Positions 1 to 9,111 of a stretch of DNA of 60,707 nucleotides are shown here, piece by piece. The position numbers and the translations under genes are program-made. The stretch is from Promethearchaeota archaeon. Its GTDB lineage: Archaea > Asgardarchaeota > Lokiarchaeia > Sigynarchaeales > SOKP01. Position 1 is the stretch's first letter. Each line of letters begins with the position of its first letter. The notes under the pieces are model-generated. The model saw only the letters and a program-made list of their open reading frames with translations, had not been told where the DNA came from and searched no databases. Location of the stretch: assembly GCA_016839655.1 (NCBI GenBank), contig JAEOTW010000328.1, forward strand, positions 1-60,707, given 5' to 3'.

Positions 1-392
1 ACACATATTTCTCCATCATTTTGACTAATTATGTTATGTCCTTCATTCTCAAGATTTTCCTTAGTTTGATAAAAACTAACAATATTTCCATTATGAGCAC
101 CCACTATATCTTTATTACAATCAAAATGAGGTTGTGCATTTAATTTGCTTGGTCTTCCAAAAGTTGACCAACGTAATTGCCCAATACCAATATTTCCTTT
201 CATCTTATCTAACTTTAGAGCGTCAATAACACTCTCTACAGTACCCATATCTTTTCTAAGATCTATTTCGCCATTTAGATATGTAGCTAAACCAAGACTA
301 TCATAGCCTCTGTATTGTAATCTTCTTGCTATTATCAATAATTTCTTGGCTATATCTCCCTTTTTTGCAACGATGCCAAAGATACCACACAT
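1..392 (-). CDS. glmS: Glutamine--fructose-6-phosphate aminotransferase, N-terminal fragment (runs off the window)
   Basis: The first 130 codons of a class II glutamine amidotransferase, running off the left edge. Translation starts MCGIFGIVAKKG, so the catalytic Cys is residue 2, exposed once the initiator Met is removed. It continues with RLQYRGYDSLGLA, GQLRWSTFGRPSKLNAQPH and HNGNIV, the usual GlmS glutaminase signatures. GlmS makes glucosamine-6-phosphate for amino-sugar synthesis. The sugar isomerase domains lie outside the window, so the GlmS call rests on the YRGYDS motif. It is transcribed divergently from mptG across a 125-base intergenic region. Confidence 0.85.
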   Translation of the reverse strand, partial: MCGIFGIVAKKGDIAKKLLIIARRLQYRGYDSLGLATYLNGEIDLRKDMGTVESVIDALKLDKMKGNIGIGQLRWSTFGRPSKLNAQPHFDCNKDIVGAHNGNIVSFYQTKENLENEGHNIISQNDGEIC

Positions 393-517
393 AACTATTA
401 CACCAATTTTAAATCTTCTAATATTATAAAAACTATGAATAAAAGTATATAATAGATTTAAATTATTTTGAAAATTCTTATTTATAGTCTAGAGTTCCTT
501 TTGTAAAAAAGAAAAAT

Positions 518-1528
518 ATGACCTCATTAAGAATAACAACCCCTTGTAGGATACACCTTTCTTTAATAGACGAGAATGGATACACCGGTAGAGTGGATGG
601 CGGTATCGGTCTTATGTTGGACCGTCCTAATGTAATTTTTGAGGCTTCTAATAGTGCTAAAGAATTTAAAATTGAAGCTCATAAGTATTATCGAGAATCA
701 ATTGAAGTCATTAACGAAATAGCTTCTAAGGTATTTAAACAATACAATATTAGTAATAAGAATTTTCATTTCAATCTTAAAAGATACTTTCCCTCACACG
801 TAGGTTTAGGCTCGAAAACACAATTATCTTTAGCTATTGCTACTGCTATTACGAAACTGAAGAATTTTACTCATTTAACTCATAGGGATTTAACAAAATT
901 AGTGGAAAGAGGGGGAACCTCAGGAATTGGCTGGAGAGGTTTTAATACAGGGGGCTTTATTTTAGATGGTGGACATGATTTTGGACGAGGAAAAGAGAAA
1001 GAAACTTTTTTACCTTCGTCTGCCTCAATTTCAGCTAATCCTGCTATGACCATATTTAGACATAATATCCCTGAACATTGGAGATTTGTACTTGTTATCC
1101 CTAATGTAAAAAAGGGTGCTTTTGGTGATGAAGAAGTCAGTGTGTTTCAAGATTATGCTCCTATCCCCAGAAAAGAAGTAAACGAAGTCTCACATCAAGT
1201 AATAATGAAGATTTTACCTGGTATTATAAGGGGTGATTTGATATGTTTTGGAGAAGGATTGAGAAGAATTCAGAACATAGGATTTAAGAAAATCGAAATT
1301 GATTTACAACATGATAAAGTCAAAGAATTGATTAAATTCTTTGAAGATTATGGATTAAAAGCTTATGGTATGTCATCATTTGGACCTAGTGTTGTTGGTA
1401 TTGTGGAATCAGATTTAGAAGCTGAAACATTACTAAGAGAAATTCAGAAGAATCAAAAAAATGGTGGGGGTCATATTTATATTTGTAAACCTAATAATAA
1501 TGGAGCCAAAATCGAGTATATAGATTGA
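518..1528 (+). CDS. mptG: Beta-ribofuranosylaminobenzene 5'-phosphate synthase (methanopterin biosynthesis)
   Basis: A 336-residue GHMP-superfamily protein. It begins with the family-typical LRITTPCRIHLSLID and has a GHMP-like motif, HVGLGSKTQLSLA, around residues 95-107. Beta-RFAP synthase condenses p-hydroxybenzoate or p-aminobenzoate with PRPP and releases CO2 and PPi, the first committed step toward the arylamine part of tetrahydromethanopterin. Length matches archaeal homologues. The ATG is only six bases before mptD, so the two are probably co-transcribed, which strengthens the pterin assignment. The alternative would be another GHMP kinase, but the N-terminal motif favours beta-RFAP synthase. 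Confidence 0.9.
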   Translation: MTSLRITTPCRIHLSLIDENGYTGRVDGGIGLMLDRPNVIFEASNSAKEFKIEAHKYYRESIEVINEIASKVFKQYNISNKNFHFNLKRYFPSHVGLGSKTQLSLAIATAITKLKNFTHLTHRDLTKLVERGGTSGIGWRGFNTGGFILDGGHDFGRGKEKETFLPSSASISANPAMTIFRHNIPEHWRFVLVIPNVKKGAFGDEEVSVFQDYAPIPRKEVNEVSHQVIMKILPGIIRGDLICFGEGLRRIQNIGFKKIEIDLQHDKVKELIKFFEDYGLKAYGMSSFGPSVVGIVESDLEAETLLREIQKNQKNGGGHIYICKPNNNGAKIEYID

Positions 1529-1534
1529 ATTTAT

Positions 1535-1927
1535 ATGCCTATACCTAATGAAAAAATTTATTTTTCCCCTAATCTAAGCAAGAGAGAGAGAGCATGCTTT
1601 GAAACAGGTATTAAGCTCGGAGCATTATACCATATTCTTAGTGGAATCCCTATTCGAAATGATGAAAACACTATTACATCAATAGAAAAAGGTATTGAAT
1701 CAGCAATTTCCTGCCAACCATTTGTAAAATCTGTTAAAATACATTTTGACCGTGATAAAATTTCTGGAACCAAAGAATCAGCATACGATTATGATGAGAT
1801 AAATGGAAAAATGATCAAAGCAGAACTAAATATTGAGTATGAATCAATTCATGTAGTAGCAAAATTGCAATGGGTAGATCAATTAGAATATCCACTTATG
1901 TTTATCGAAAAGATTCATGAAAAATGA
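1535..1927 (+). CDS. mptD: Archaeal dihydroneopterin aldolase, MptD family
   Basis: A 130-residue protein resembling the small archaeal dihydroneopterin aldolases, which are unrelated to bacterial FolB. The segment ERACFETGIKLGALYH near the N-terminus is the most recognisable part. The enzyme would cleave 7,8-dihydroneopterin to 6-hydroxymethyl-7,8-dihydropterin, downstream of MptA (encoded at 16896 in this window). It follows mptG by six bases on the same strand. Its 3' end overlaps the 3' end of the convergent gene at 1915 by 13 bases. Assignment is from motif memory and context. Confidence 0.72.
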   Translation: MPIPNEKIYFSPNLSKRERACFETGIKLGALYHILSGIPIRNDENTITSIEKGIESAISCQPFVKSVKIHFDRDKISGTKESAYDYDEINGKMIKAELNIEYESIHVVAKLQWVDQLEYPLMFIEKIHEK

Positions 1928-2613
1928 TCAGCATATTGATTTACTAATTCTATAGCTTTTAGAGCCTTTTTATTTCTACTAAATCTTACAATTTTTCTAC
2001 TATAATCTGATATTTTTTCACAGATTTTAGAAATTAGATTCATATCTTTATTTTCATCTGCAACTTTTAAACGTGTTGCTAAGATAATAGATTCTAAAGC
2101 TAGATTATCAGCACGGTTAAATAATTTATGAGATTCATTAAGTTTTTCGGTAAAAATTACTTTAAAACTAAAAATGGGCATAATATATTCCCCGAAACCA
2201 TCTTCTTTTGATTTTTGTAATTCTTTCAATGCTTCTCCTATCAGAATTCCCCATGCTTTTTTTATAAATGGTACATCCATCGAAAGGGATTCTAAATGCT
2301 TATAATCGTAATACTTAGATGGAAATTCATTTAATCCTATTGGAGAGCCTTTTTCTTTCAAGGCAGCTAATGCATACAGAAAAACATCATCCACAAAATT
2401 AATAACTATAATATTATTTTGCTTCAAATTTTTATAGGTAGTTGTACTATAGAAAGGCGACATCTGAAGCTGATCACCTTCTATTACTCTAATACCCATA
2501 CACGAAGTATTGGGTTTAATTGCTAATCCATTAGCAGAAAGGGAATAAGATGTAGCGATAATTTCGTATAAATAACCTTTCTTTAAGCCAAAATTTTTTA
2601 GATTAAAAGTCAT
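1915..2613 (-). CDS. DUF447-family protein, probable FMN-binding split barrel
   Basis: A 232-residue protein with an N-terminal segment YLYEIIATSYSLSANGLAIKPNTS and SCMGIRV, the layout of the archaeal DUF447 family (flavin-reductase-like split barrel). The C-terminal half is helical and lysine-rich. Members often sit near methanopterin genes, and here it abuts mptD convergently. It is also the last gene of the minus-strand run that begins with the glycyl radical enzyme, 41 bases after the preceding gene. Substrate and cofactor are not visible from sequence. No nucleotide-binding loop or cysteine motif is evident. Confidence 0.6.
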   Translation of the reverse strand: MTFNLKNFGLKKGYLYEIIATSYSLSANGLAIKPNTSCMGIRVIEGDQLQMSPFYSTTTYKNLKQNNIIVINFVDDVFLYALAALKEKGSPIGLNEFPSKYYDYKHLESLSMDVPFIKKAWGILIGEALKELQKSKEDGFGEYIMPIFSFKVIFTEKLNESHKLFNRADNLALESIILATRLKVADENKDMNLISKICEKISDYSRKIVRFSRNKKALKAIELVNQYADHFS

Positions 2614-2653
2614 TAGAAAGGATAAAATCTTACTTTTTTTATTTTCTACTTAT

Positions 2654-3538
2654 TTATAATTCAAATTTTGTTACTTTAGGTAGTGTTTCAATTTCAGGAT
2701 AAATTTTACCTACTACTAATGGAGAACTATTATAAATTTCCTCAATTTCAATAACTCCAAATCTGATTCCTCTAAATTTATGAAAACCTGTAAAGGTACC
2801 TTTTACTACTTGACTCGCAAAATCGAAATTCATTCCAAAAACCGCAACTTTAGAATCAGTTGGAATATTATATAGATCGTGTTTTAGCACTGAAGGAGGG
2901 AATACTAGTCTATTATGATCTGCTGCTTGAAGTTGTATACAAGGGATTATGAGCGGATAACCATCTGAAGGATCAATATATCCAATTGCACGTATACCAA
3001 TAGTAGCAGTAAATAAATCATATCCGATAACATTTAACCGCTTTTCATTAAGTTTAGTTTTTGCTCCTCCTTTTCCTATAATATTTTTTATAATTCCTTT
3101 TACAATTCCGAATAAGGGCAAATCTCTAATAGAAGTAGAAGCAACCACTTTATTGTAATATGCCGTATGAACTCTGTAATAAGTAAAATATCGAAATAAA
3201 TCAGAATTGTTAAAGAATTCTAAATCTTCACCTTCCGTCGTAGTATGAGTGAAATCAGCTTTTAATTGAAGAAATTTAAAGGGCATATCTGCAGTCATAT
3301 ATAATATCCCCTGTTTATGGTTTTTTTTAATATTTTTTTTGCTAGTACCCTCTGTAAAGGCGCCCCATACCATTTTTTCTTTATTTATTATCCGATTCAT
3401 AGCAATAAAAGTAATGTGAGGCCATCCACGTTCATCTATAGTCCCTAATAACTTTAACATCATTCCAGGTTGAGTAAATTCAACTGCTCTTTCTGAAGCC
3501 TCAGAGGACCAACCGTAAACTTCCTTTTTCTTACCCAT
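2654..3538 (-). CDS. Pyridoxamine 5'-phosphate oxidase-family (FMN-binding split barrel) protein, double domain
   Basis: A 294-residue protein with two split-barrel-like halves. The first has MMLKLLGTIDERGWPHITFIAM and a later GILYMTADMPF. The second starts near residue 180 with IGIRAIGYIDPSDGYPLIIP. The pattern of a strand, a 'GTIDERGWPH'-like turn and a second strand is typical of PNPOx/flavin-reductase-like proteins. The function is probably binding or reducing FMN/F420-type cofactors in the cytosol. It lies 55 bases downstream of the activase gene and 41 bases upstream of the DUF447 gene on the same strand, so it is likely part of the glycyl-radical operon. Confidence 0.65.
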   Translation of the reverse strand: MGKKKEVYGWSSEASERAVEFTQPGMMLKLLGTIDERGWPHITFIAMNRIINKEKMVWGAFTEGTSKKNIKKNHKQGILYMTADMPFKFLQLKADFTHTTTEGEDLEFFNNSDLFRYFTYYRVHTAYYNKVVASTSIRDLPLFGIVKGIIKNIIGKGGAKTKLNEKRLNVIGYDLFTATIGIRAIGYIDPSDGYPLIIPCIQLQAADHNRLVFPPSVLKHDLYNIPTDSKVAVFGMNFDFASQVVKGTFTGFHKFRGIRFGVIEIEEIYNSSPLVVGKIYPEIETLPKVTKFEL

Positions 3539-3592
3539 AATTAAACATCTATTTCTTTTTTTTTTTAAATAAATTAATAATTTTTAACATGT

Positions 3593-4582
3593 TCATACTT
3601 TTGAATCTTCATTATTTTCTTTGGCATTGGTATCTTCTTTTTTTGTCAAACCAGACCACCTTACGTTTTTAACACCAGCAGATTTAGCTAATTGTAAAAA
3701 ATGTACCATTTCTTCTTCAGATAATAAAGAGTAATTTTCAAGTGGCCATTCCATATCTAATCTTTCATATTTTGTTGTACATAAATTATTAAATGCTAAT
3801 AAGTCCCAACGTTCAGGAATATTTTTCAAATCATTTACTATAAAGTTACCAATACCTTTGATATTAACATCTGTTCCAGTGAAATTTGGGATGATAGGAG
3901 TTCTAATCCACATCTTTTTGTTATTTTCTTCAATAATGTTGGAAAACCAAATAGCATTCTCTAAAATCAAATCATTTGTGACTCCAGTAAACCCCGCATG
4001 TTTTTTATTATCAATTTCTTTAATATCAAGCAGAACCAAATCTACATATGGTAATAATTTTTCATATATTTTTCTTGATGCATACCCACAAGTATCTAAT
4101 GCTGTTGAAATACCATTTTCTTTACATTTTTTAAGAAAAGACAAAATAAAATCATACTGTACTGTTGGTTCTCCGCCAGAAACAGTAATACCCCCCTTAG
4201 ATTCTGTATAATAAATTTTATCCTTATTAACTTCATAAAATAAATCTTCTAATTCCCACCATTCTCCAAACATATGTAGAGCTGTACTAGGACATTCTTC
4301 CACACATTTTCCACAACCATTGCATATTTTCCTATCGATCTGAATTCCTACTTCATTAAATGATAACGCGTGTAACTCACAAACTTCTATGCAAGATCTA
4401 CATCCTATACACTTATGTTTGATCCATTCCAATTGAGGTTCTTTCAATATTGACTCGGGATTATGACACCATATGCACCGTAAAGGACACTGCTTGAAAA
4501 ATACAGTTGTTCTAATACCTGGACCATCTTCTGTTGACATTTTTTGAATTTCAAAAATAAATCCTTGAACTGAAGTGGTCAT
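3593..4582 (-). CDS. Glycyl-radical enzyme activating protein (radical SAM, PflA family)
   Basis: A 329-residue radical SAM activase. The SAM-cluster motif CPLRCIWC (C32, C36, C39) follows the family phrase STEDGPGIRTTVFFKQ. Two extra ferredoxin-type clusters follow as CIGCRSCIEVC and CNGCGKCVEEC, the two-cluster insert found in activases of non-PFL glycyl radical enzymes. GGITVSGGEP is the SAM-binding region. It generates a 5'-deoxyadenosyl radical that abstracts hydrogen from the glycine of its partner, surely the enzyme encoded 47 bases upstream. The C-terminus is charged and lysine/glutamate rich. Confidence 0.95.
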   Translation of the reverse strand: MTTSVQGFIFEIQKMSTEDGPGIRTTVFFKQCPLRCIWCHNPESILKEPQLEWIKHKCIGCRSCIEVCELHALSFNEVGIQIDRKICNGCGKCVEECPSTALHMFGEWWELEDLFYEVNKDKIYYTESKGGITVSGGEPTVQYDFILSFLKKCKENGISTALDTCGYASRKIYEKLLPYVDLVLLDIKEIDNKKHAGFTGVTNDLILENAIWFSNIIEENNKKMWIRTPIIPNFTGTDVNIKGIGNFIVNDLKNIPERWDLLAFNNLCTTKYERLDMEWPLENYSLLSEEEMVHFLQLAKSAGVKNVRWSGLTKKEDTNAKENNEDSKV

Positions 4583-4628
4583 AAATTTGAGTCACCAATT
4601 TAAAAAAATAATGAAAGGATAAAAAAAT

Positions 4629-7136
4629 TTACATTCTATGAGATTCTCGAGCAATTATTTCATCTTGAAGCTCTTTCCCTATTGCATTAAAATAAGCGTT
4701 ATATCCTGTTACCCTAACCAATAAATTTGGATAATTTTCTGGGTGTTTTTGCGCATCTTTAAGTAAATCTACATCTAACATGTTTACTTGTAAACAAGTT
4801 CCACCATTTTCAACGTAACCTTTTAAATATGATTTGAATTTTTCTTTATTCTCTGGATCTCTAAGAATATTTGGATTAAATGTCATTGTATGACTCGCTC
4901 CATTAGGAAGGTAATTTACATATTCTCCATTAGATGATTTTCCACCAATAGCAATACCCACAGAATTGGTAACTGCTGTTGGACCTTTTTTATCTACTCC
5001 ATCACTAGGACATATTGCATTTGATAAAAATGTTCCTGATTTTCTACCATTAGGAGTTGCAACTGTAAGTCCAGCATCGGCTCCAGCCCAATAGTTCCAA
5101 GATAACATACCTGGTCGAAATTGAAAATTCGTAGGTGTTTTATATTTCCAGGTCTCATCAGACCATACTTCCATCACTTTCCTAGCCATTTCATCGGCGT
5201 CATCTTCATCATTTCCATATTTTGGTGCTTTATTTTTAAATGTTGATTGCATAACAATATATTCATCTCCCTCAAAATTATGGACAAGGGCATCCTTAAC
5301 TTGAGAAATACTATATTTTTTATCTTCATAGACTAATTTTTTAATTGCTAATAAAGAATCTACTGTTGTTGCAAATCCAACACCTTCAATTGTAATAAAA
5401 CGTAATTCTGGGCCTCCATTTCTCACATCCAAACCCTTTTCAATGCATCCTCGAACTAAAGTCGATAAATATGGAGTTGGGATGTAATTTGCCCGAGTTA
5501 ACTCAGGCATATTATAAACATCTACTGTATATTTAATAATGTGTTTAATTTGCTCTTTCCACGCATTCCAGAATTCTTCCCAAGTTGTGAAATTTTCAGG
5601 CTCTCCAGACTTTGGACCTAATCGTTCTCCATTCTTTGTCCAAGGCTTTTTAAAGTTCCCAGGCATATTTTTTCCATTCCATAATGTCAGTTCAATACTC
5701 TTGGCTAAGTTTGGATTACAATTAACTGTACCTGAACGATCATTTCCCTGCATTGTATTTTCTAAACACCCAACACAAGCATAATTCCAAGCTTCTTCTT
5801 TTGAAATACCTTCTCTAAGTAATCCTGCTATAGCTCTTTCGTCAAAATTTATCAAAAATGGAGCACCTTGAGATCTTGATATCATTTCAACTATAGTATT
5901 TAAGAGCTTCTCAGGAGAATTTCTATGTAAACGAACATTTGGCTTGGGTTCTAAAATTGGAGACCATTCATCAATTACTTCTAAAATCGTGTAGGTTAAT
6001 TCATTTGTAAGGTCTTCTCCATTAGAACCACAACCAGATAAAGTCATTAATTGCCCAAAACCAGAAGTAATCCCTTGCCTTCCAACCATTATTTGGGCAT
6101 CATAAATAGTATTACAATGAAACCAAAAACAACCCAAAATATCCTTTGCAAAATCCTTAGTAATATTCTTTTCCTCAATAACATCTTTTTTATATAATGA
6201 CCATAAATATTGATCTGTTCTACCAAAAGACATTCCTGGACCGGGATAAGACTCTTCTGAAATAGATAACATGTGAATTAACCAGAGTGATTGAACTCCT
6301 TGCCAAAATGTTTCAGCTGGTTCCCAAGGAACACGTTCTAAATTTAAAGCCATTTGTTCAAGTTCATTAACTCTTTCTTGCGATGAAGCTTCAACTTTCA
6401 AGCGTCTGCATTCTTCAGCATACTTTTTTGCTAACTTTTTAGGGATTTCTGTTGCTCTTATCATTGCCCTAAGTTCTTGACCTTTGAGGCTTTTCTTCTC
6501 TTTTTGGGTTAACTGTTCATATTTATTTTTCGCTTTTTCATGGATAAATTTGAATCCTTTCCTTATTACTGTCTCATAATCAGGTATAAGGTGTCCCGCA
6601 GTAGCACCTAAATTCCCAAAACCTGAATTATGGAATTTAAAAACTCTTTTTCGAATCTTTAAATTTTCTTTCCAAAAATTCTTAGCTTCTTTTTCAGTAA
6701 AACACTTACTGAATTGAGTTTGAAACCTTCCACCTGCTATTAGATCATTTTCGGAAATGATTTCTTGTGGAACATAATCTAATATCGCATTTTCAAAAAA
6801 GAAAACTTTGCGTTCTGGAAGGGATAATTCCCAAAAACTTTCCGGTAACTTGATAGTAGGTGACATAGATCTCATTGAACTTTCTATTACTCCTTTACCT
6901 TTATTTCCTAAATACATATGAGATTCAGGAACAATATACATATTTCCTTCCTCAAAAATTAGATCCCAATCCATTCCGGTGGTGAATGGCATATATTGAT
7001 TATTCCATTCTCGTTCCACTCCCTTAAAGTAATAATCTCTTAACCATTGAGAACGAGGGGAAAGATCGTGGGGTTTAGCAACTGTAAATTTTGGTTCTCT
7101 TATCTGACCTGTACGGTCTCCATTGATTTTACTCAT
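4629..7136 (-). CDS. Glycyl radical enzyme, possibly an arylacetate decarboxylase-type member
   Basis: An 835-residue glycyl radical enzyme. The C-terminal radical loop is VRVTGYNAYF with Gly811. The thiyl-cysteine loop is CVGCLENTMQGND, with Cys457 followed by Leu and Glu459. The Cys-Leu-Glu triad differs from the Cys-Cys of pyruvate formate-lyase and from the GCVEP of glycerol and choline type enzymes. It recalls 4-hydroxyphenylacetate and indoleacetate decarboxylases. No small HPAD-like subunit is visible nearby. The enzyme is strictly anaerobic and needs the activase encoded next. The glycyl radical call is very secure. The substrate is an inference from one motif; a phylogeny with characterised classes would decide it. 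Confidence 0.93.
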   Translation of the reverse strand: MSKINGDRTGQIREPKFTVAKPHDLSPRSQWLRDYYFKGVEREWNNQYMPFTTGMDWDLIFEEGNMYIVPESHMYLGNKGKGVIESSMRSMSPTIKLPESFWELSLPERKVFFFENAILDYVPQEIISENDLIAGGRFQTQFSKCFTEKEAKNFWKENLKIRKRVFKFHNSGFGNLGATAGHLIPDYETVIRKGFKFIHEKAKNKYEQLTQKEKKSLKGQELRAMIRATEIPKKLAKKYAEECRRLKVEASSQERVNELEQMALNLERVPWEPAETFWQGVQSLWLIHMLSISEESYPGPGMSFGRTDQYLWSLYKKDVIEEKNITKDFAKDILGCFWFHCNTIYDAQIMVGRQGITSGFGQLMTLSGCGSNGEDLTNELTYTILEVIDEWSPILEPKPNVRLHRNSPEKLLNTIVEMISRSQGAPFLINFDERAIAGLLREGISKEEAWNYACVGCLENTMQGNDRSGTVNCNPNLAKSIELTLWNGKNMPGNFKKPWTKNGERLGPKSGEPENFTTWEEFWNAWKEQIKHIIKYTVDVYNMPELTRANYIPTPYLSTLVRGCIEKGLDVRNGGPELRFITIEGVGFATTVDSLLAIKKLVYEDKKYSISQVKDALVHNFEGDEYIVMQSTFKNKAPKYGNDEDDADEMARKVMEVWSDETWKYKTPTNFQFRPGMLSWNYWAGADAGLTVATPNGRKSGTFLSNAICPSDGVDKKGPTAVTNSVGIAIGGKSSNGEYVNYLPNGASHTMTFNPNILRDPENKEKFKSYLKGYVENGGTCLQVNMLDVDLLKDAQKHPENYPNLLVRVTGYNAYFNAIGKELQDEIIARESHRM

Positions 7137-7303
7137 TATTTTAAACCTAACTAATATGATTAATAATAATTAATACTAGATCTCTTATTAATTCAAGAGT
7201 CCTTCTTCTAAATTTATTTAAACCAATTAAAGCTTTATAATTTCAATTTATTTTTAATAAGAATTTTCATGAAAATGAAAATAAAAATTAATAAAAAAAA
7301 AGT

Positions 7304-7834
7304 TTATTTAAGCCTTGCTTCCGATAAATGAAGATGATCAGTTTCTACTTCAACAAAAGCTTCAAATATTTCTTTTACACGTGGATTTTGAGCTTCAGTA
7401 GCAGCTTGTCCATAGAACTTTATTGCTCTATCCTCTCTACTATGTGATTCTTCTAGGTTAGGTTTGTATTCTGAAACACATTTATCATACTTTGGAAATT
7501 CTACTTTATCTAATTTTAAGATTTTCTTCCAAACTGCAGCATGTTCCGCCTCGACTTTTGCTAGAATCTTAAATATTTTTTGGCCATCCACTTCTGGAAC
7601 CTTTTTACTAGCACATTTATAGAAAATATTATTAGAAATTTCCACTTCTAAAGCTTTCTCGACGTTTGCTTTATCTTTTTCATTTAAATCAACATCCCAA
7701 GCCCCAGTATCATCATATTCTGTTGATTCTACAAAATATTTTTTAAATGCTCCACAAAATGGGCATCTACTAGGAGCATCCTCTCCGATATAAGCTTCTC
7801 CACAGATTTTACATACATAAACTTTAACAAATAT
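7304..7834 (-). CDS. Reverse rubrerythrin (N-terminal rubredoxin, C-terminal ferritin-like), possible ATA start
   Basis: The open frame reads a rubredoxin knuckle KVYVCKICGEAYIGEDAPSRC then PFCGA, followed by a ferritin-like di-iron domain with KVEAEHAAVW and VEVETDHLHL. This is the order of reverse rubrerythrin, a peroxide or oxygen-scavenging protein of anaerobes. The first ATG, at 7645, would delete the whole rubredoxin domain. Upstream in frame there is no ATG, GTG or TTG before a TGA at 7841-7843. A GGTG lies 7 bases before ATA at 7832-7834, which I take as the start (176 residues). The function is confident and the start is not. Confidence 0.8.
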   Translation of the reverse strand: MFVKVYVCKICGEAYIGEDAPSRCPFCGAFKKYFVESTEYDDTGAWDVDLNEKDKANVEKALEVEISNNIFYKCASKKVPEVDGQKIFKILAKVEAEHAAVWKKILKLDKVEFPKYDKCVSEYKPNLEESHSREDRAIKFYGQAATEAQNPRVKEIFEAFVEVETDHLHLSEARLK

Positions 7835-8019
7835 CTTTATTCACCTTTAATTATAAGATTTCAAATTTAGTTCAAATTATTAAAAATTACCACAGTTTTT
7901 ATAGTTTTAACTTCAATTCTAAAAAAAAAAAGGTTAAAAGCAATTATTAAAAAAATATAGAATATAAAAAGAATTATAGCATCATATAAAATGTACCAAT
8001 AGATTTAGTCTGATTATCA

Positions 8020-9111
8020 TTGTATAGAGTTCTTGGAATTGACCCAGGATCGAAAAGTTGGGATTTCTTCGGTTTAGAAGATGATAAAATAATTTTAGAT
8101 ACATCTTTACCTACAAAAGAACTTATTAATGAACCGCAAAAAGCGATTACAATAATTAAAACAGTAAAAAATATTAATCTAATGGTTGCTCCAAGTGGAT
8201 TTGGACTCCCTTTAAAAAAGGTTGATGAATTAACAGAACAAGATATATTTTTCACACTATTAAAATTTGATCAAAAAGAAAAAGATAAATTAGTTGGTCT
8301 TGGAGAGGTACTAAGATTAATTAAAGCTCAAGGTATTCCTGGAATTATTGTTCCCGGAGTTAAACATTTACCTACTGTTCCTAAATATCGGAAAATAAAT
8401 AAAATTGATATGGGGACTGCTGACAAAATTTGTACTGCAGTGACGGGAATTAGGGATCAAATGGAAAGATATAATATTGCACCTCAAGATACAAATTTTA
8501 TTTTGGTTGAGATAGGTTATGGATTCACAGCAGTTTTAGCAATAGAAAATGGACAAATAATAGATGGAATTGGAGGCTCAAATATAATGGGGTTTCGTGC
8601 ATGTGGCAGTTTGGACGGGGAATTAGCTTACTTGATTAAAAATATTCATAAAAGAAATATTTATAAAGGTGGTGTAGCGTATATCTCTGGATATTCTGAT
8701 TTGAGCCTAAAAGAGATCATGCTTTTAGCAGAAAAAGATGAACAGACTAAAATTGCCCTAAAAGCCTATTTATCAAGTGTAAAAAAAGCTGTTTTTGGCA
8801 TATCATCATCGTATTCAAATAAGGATAAAATTAAAGAGATATTATTAGCCGGAAGAGGAGCAGGATTAGGTTATTTCAGAAAGAAAATGATAAGTGGTCT
8901 TAAAGATATTGCCTCTGTAAGAGTAATGAATTCCTTTAGTCAAATAGCAAAGAGGGCAGCCCAAGGAGCAGCCTTTATTGCTGATGGAATTTTAGGTGGA
9001 AAATTTGAACCAATTATTAAAAATCTAAAATTACAAGAAGCATCTGGGTCCATATTAGATGATATTTTTATTCCATTTGAAAAAAATAAGCTAATAAGTG
9101 ATTTAGATTAA
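8020..9111 (+). CDS. DUF1464 / COG2441-type ASKHA-fold protein (predicted acyl kinase-like)
   Basis: A 363-residue protein with the actin/hexokinase-type phosphate-binding start YRVLGIDPGSKSWDFFGLE and a second glycine-rich element, ILLAGRGAGLGYF, near residue 285. This matches the archaeal DUF1464 family, sometimes called predicted butyrate kinase. The start is TTG, since the only other upstream frame codons are TCA and TTA after a TGA. Its stop overlaps the proposed start of the DHPS-related gene, so the two are translationally linked. That suggests a role with pterin or cofactor synthesis, but substrate and activity are unknown. Confidence 0.7.
   Translation: MYRVLGIDPGSKSWDFFGLEDDKIILDTSLPTKELINEPQKAITIIKTVKNINLMVAPSGFGLPLKKVDELTEQDIFFTLLKFDQKEKDKLVGLGEVLRLIKAQGIPGIIVPGVKHLPTVPKYRKINKIDMGTADKICTAVTGIRDQMERYNIAPQDTNFILVEIGYGFTAVLAIENGQIIDGIGGSNIMGFRACGSLDGELAYLIKNIHKRNIYKGGVAYISGYSDLSLKEIMLLAEKDEQTKIALKAYLSSVKKAVFGISSSYSNKDKIKEILLAGRGAGLGYFRKKMISGLKDIASVRVMNSFSQIAKRAAQGAAFIADGILGGKFEPIIKNLKLQEASGSILDDIFIPFEKNKLISDLD

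Noticed and set aside
3858..4211. Plus-strand frame inside the activase gene
   Set aside because: Opposite strand of a strongly coding radical SAM gene with intact motifs; treated as a shadow.
5539..5784. Plus-strand open frame inside the glycyl radical enzyme gene
   Set aside because: It overlaps a clearly coding region on the other strand and has no family-like features or start context.
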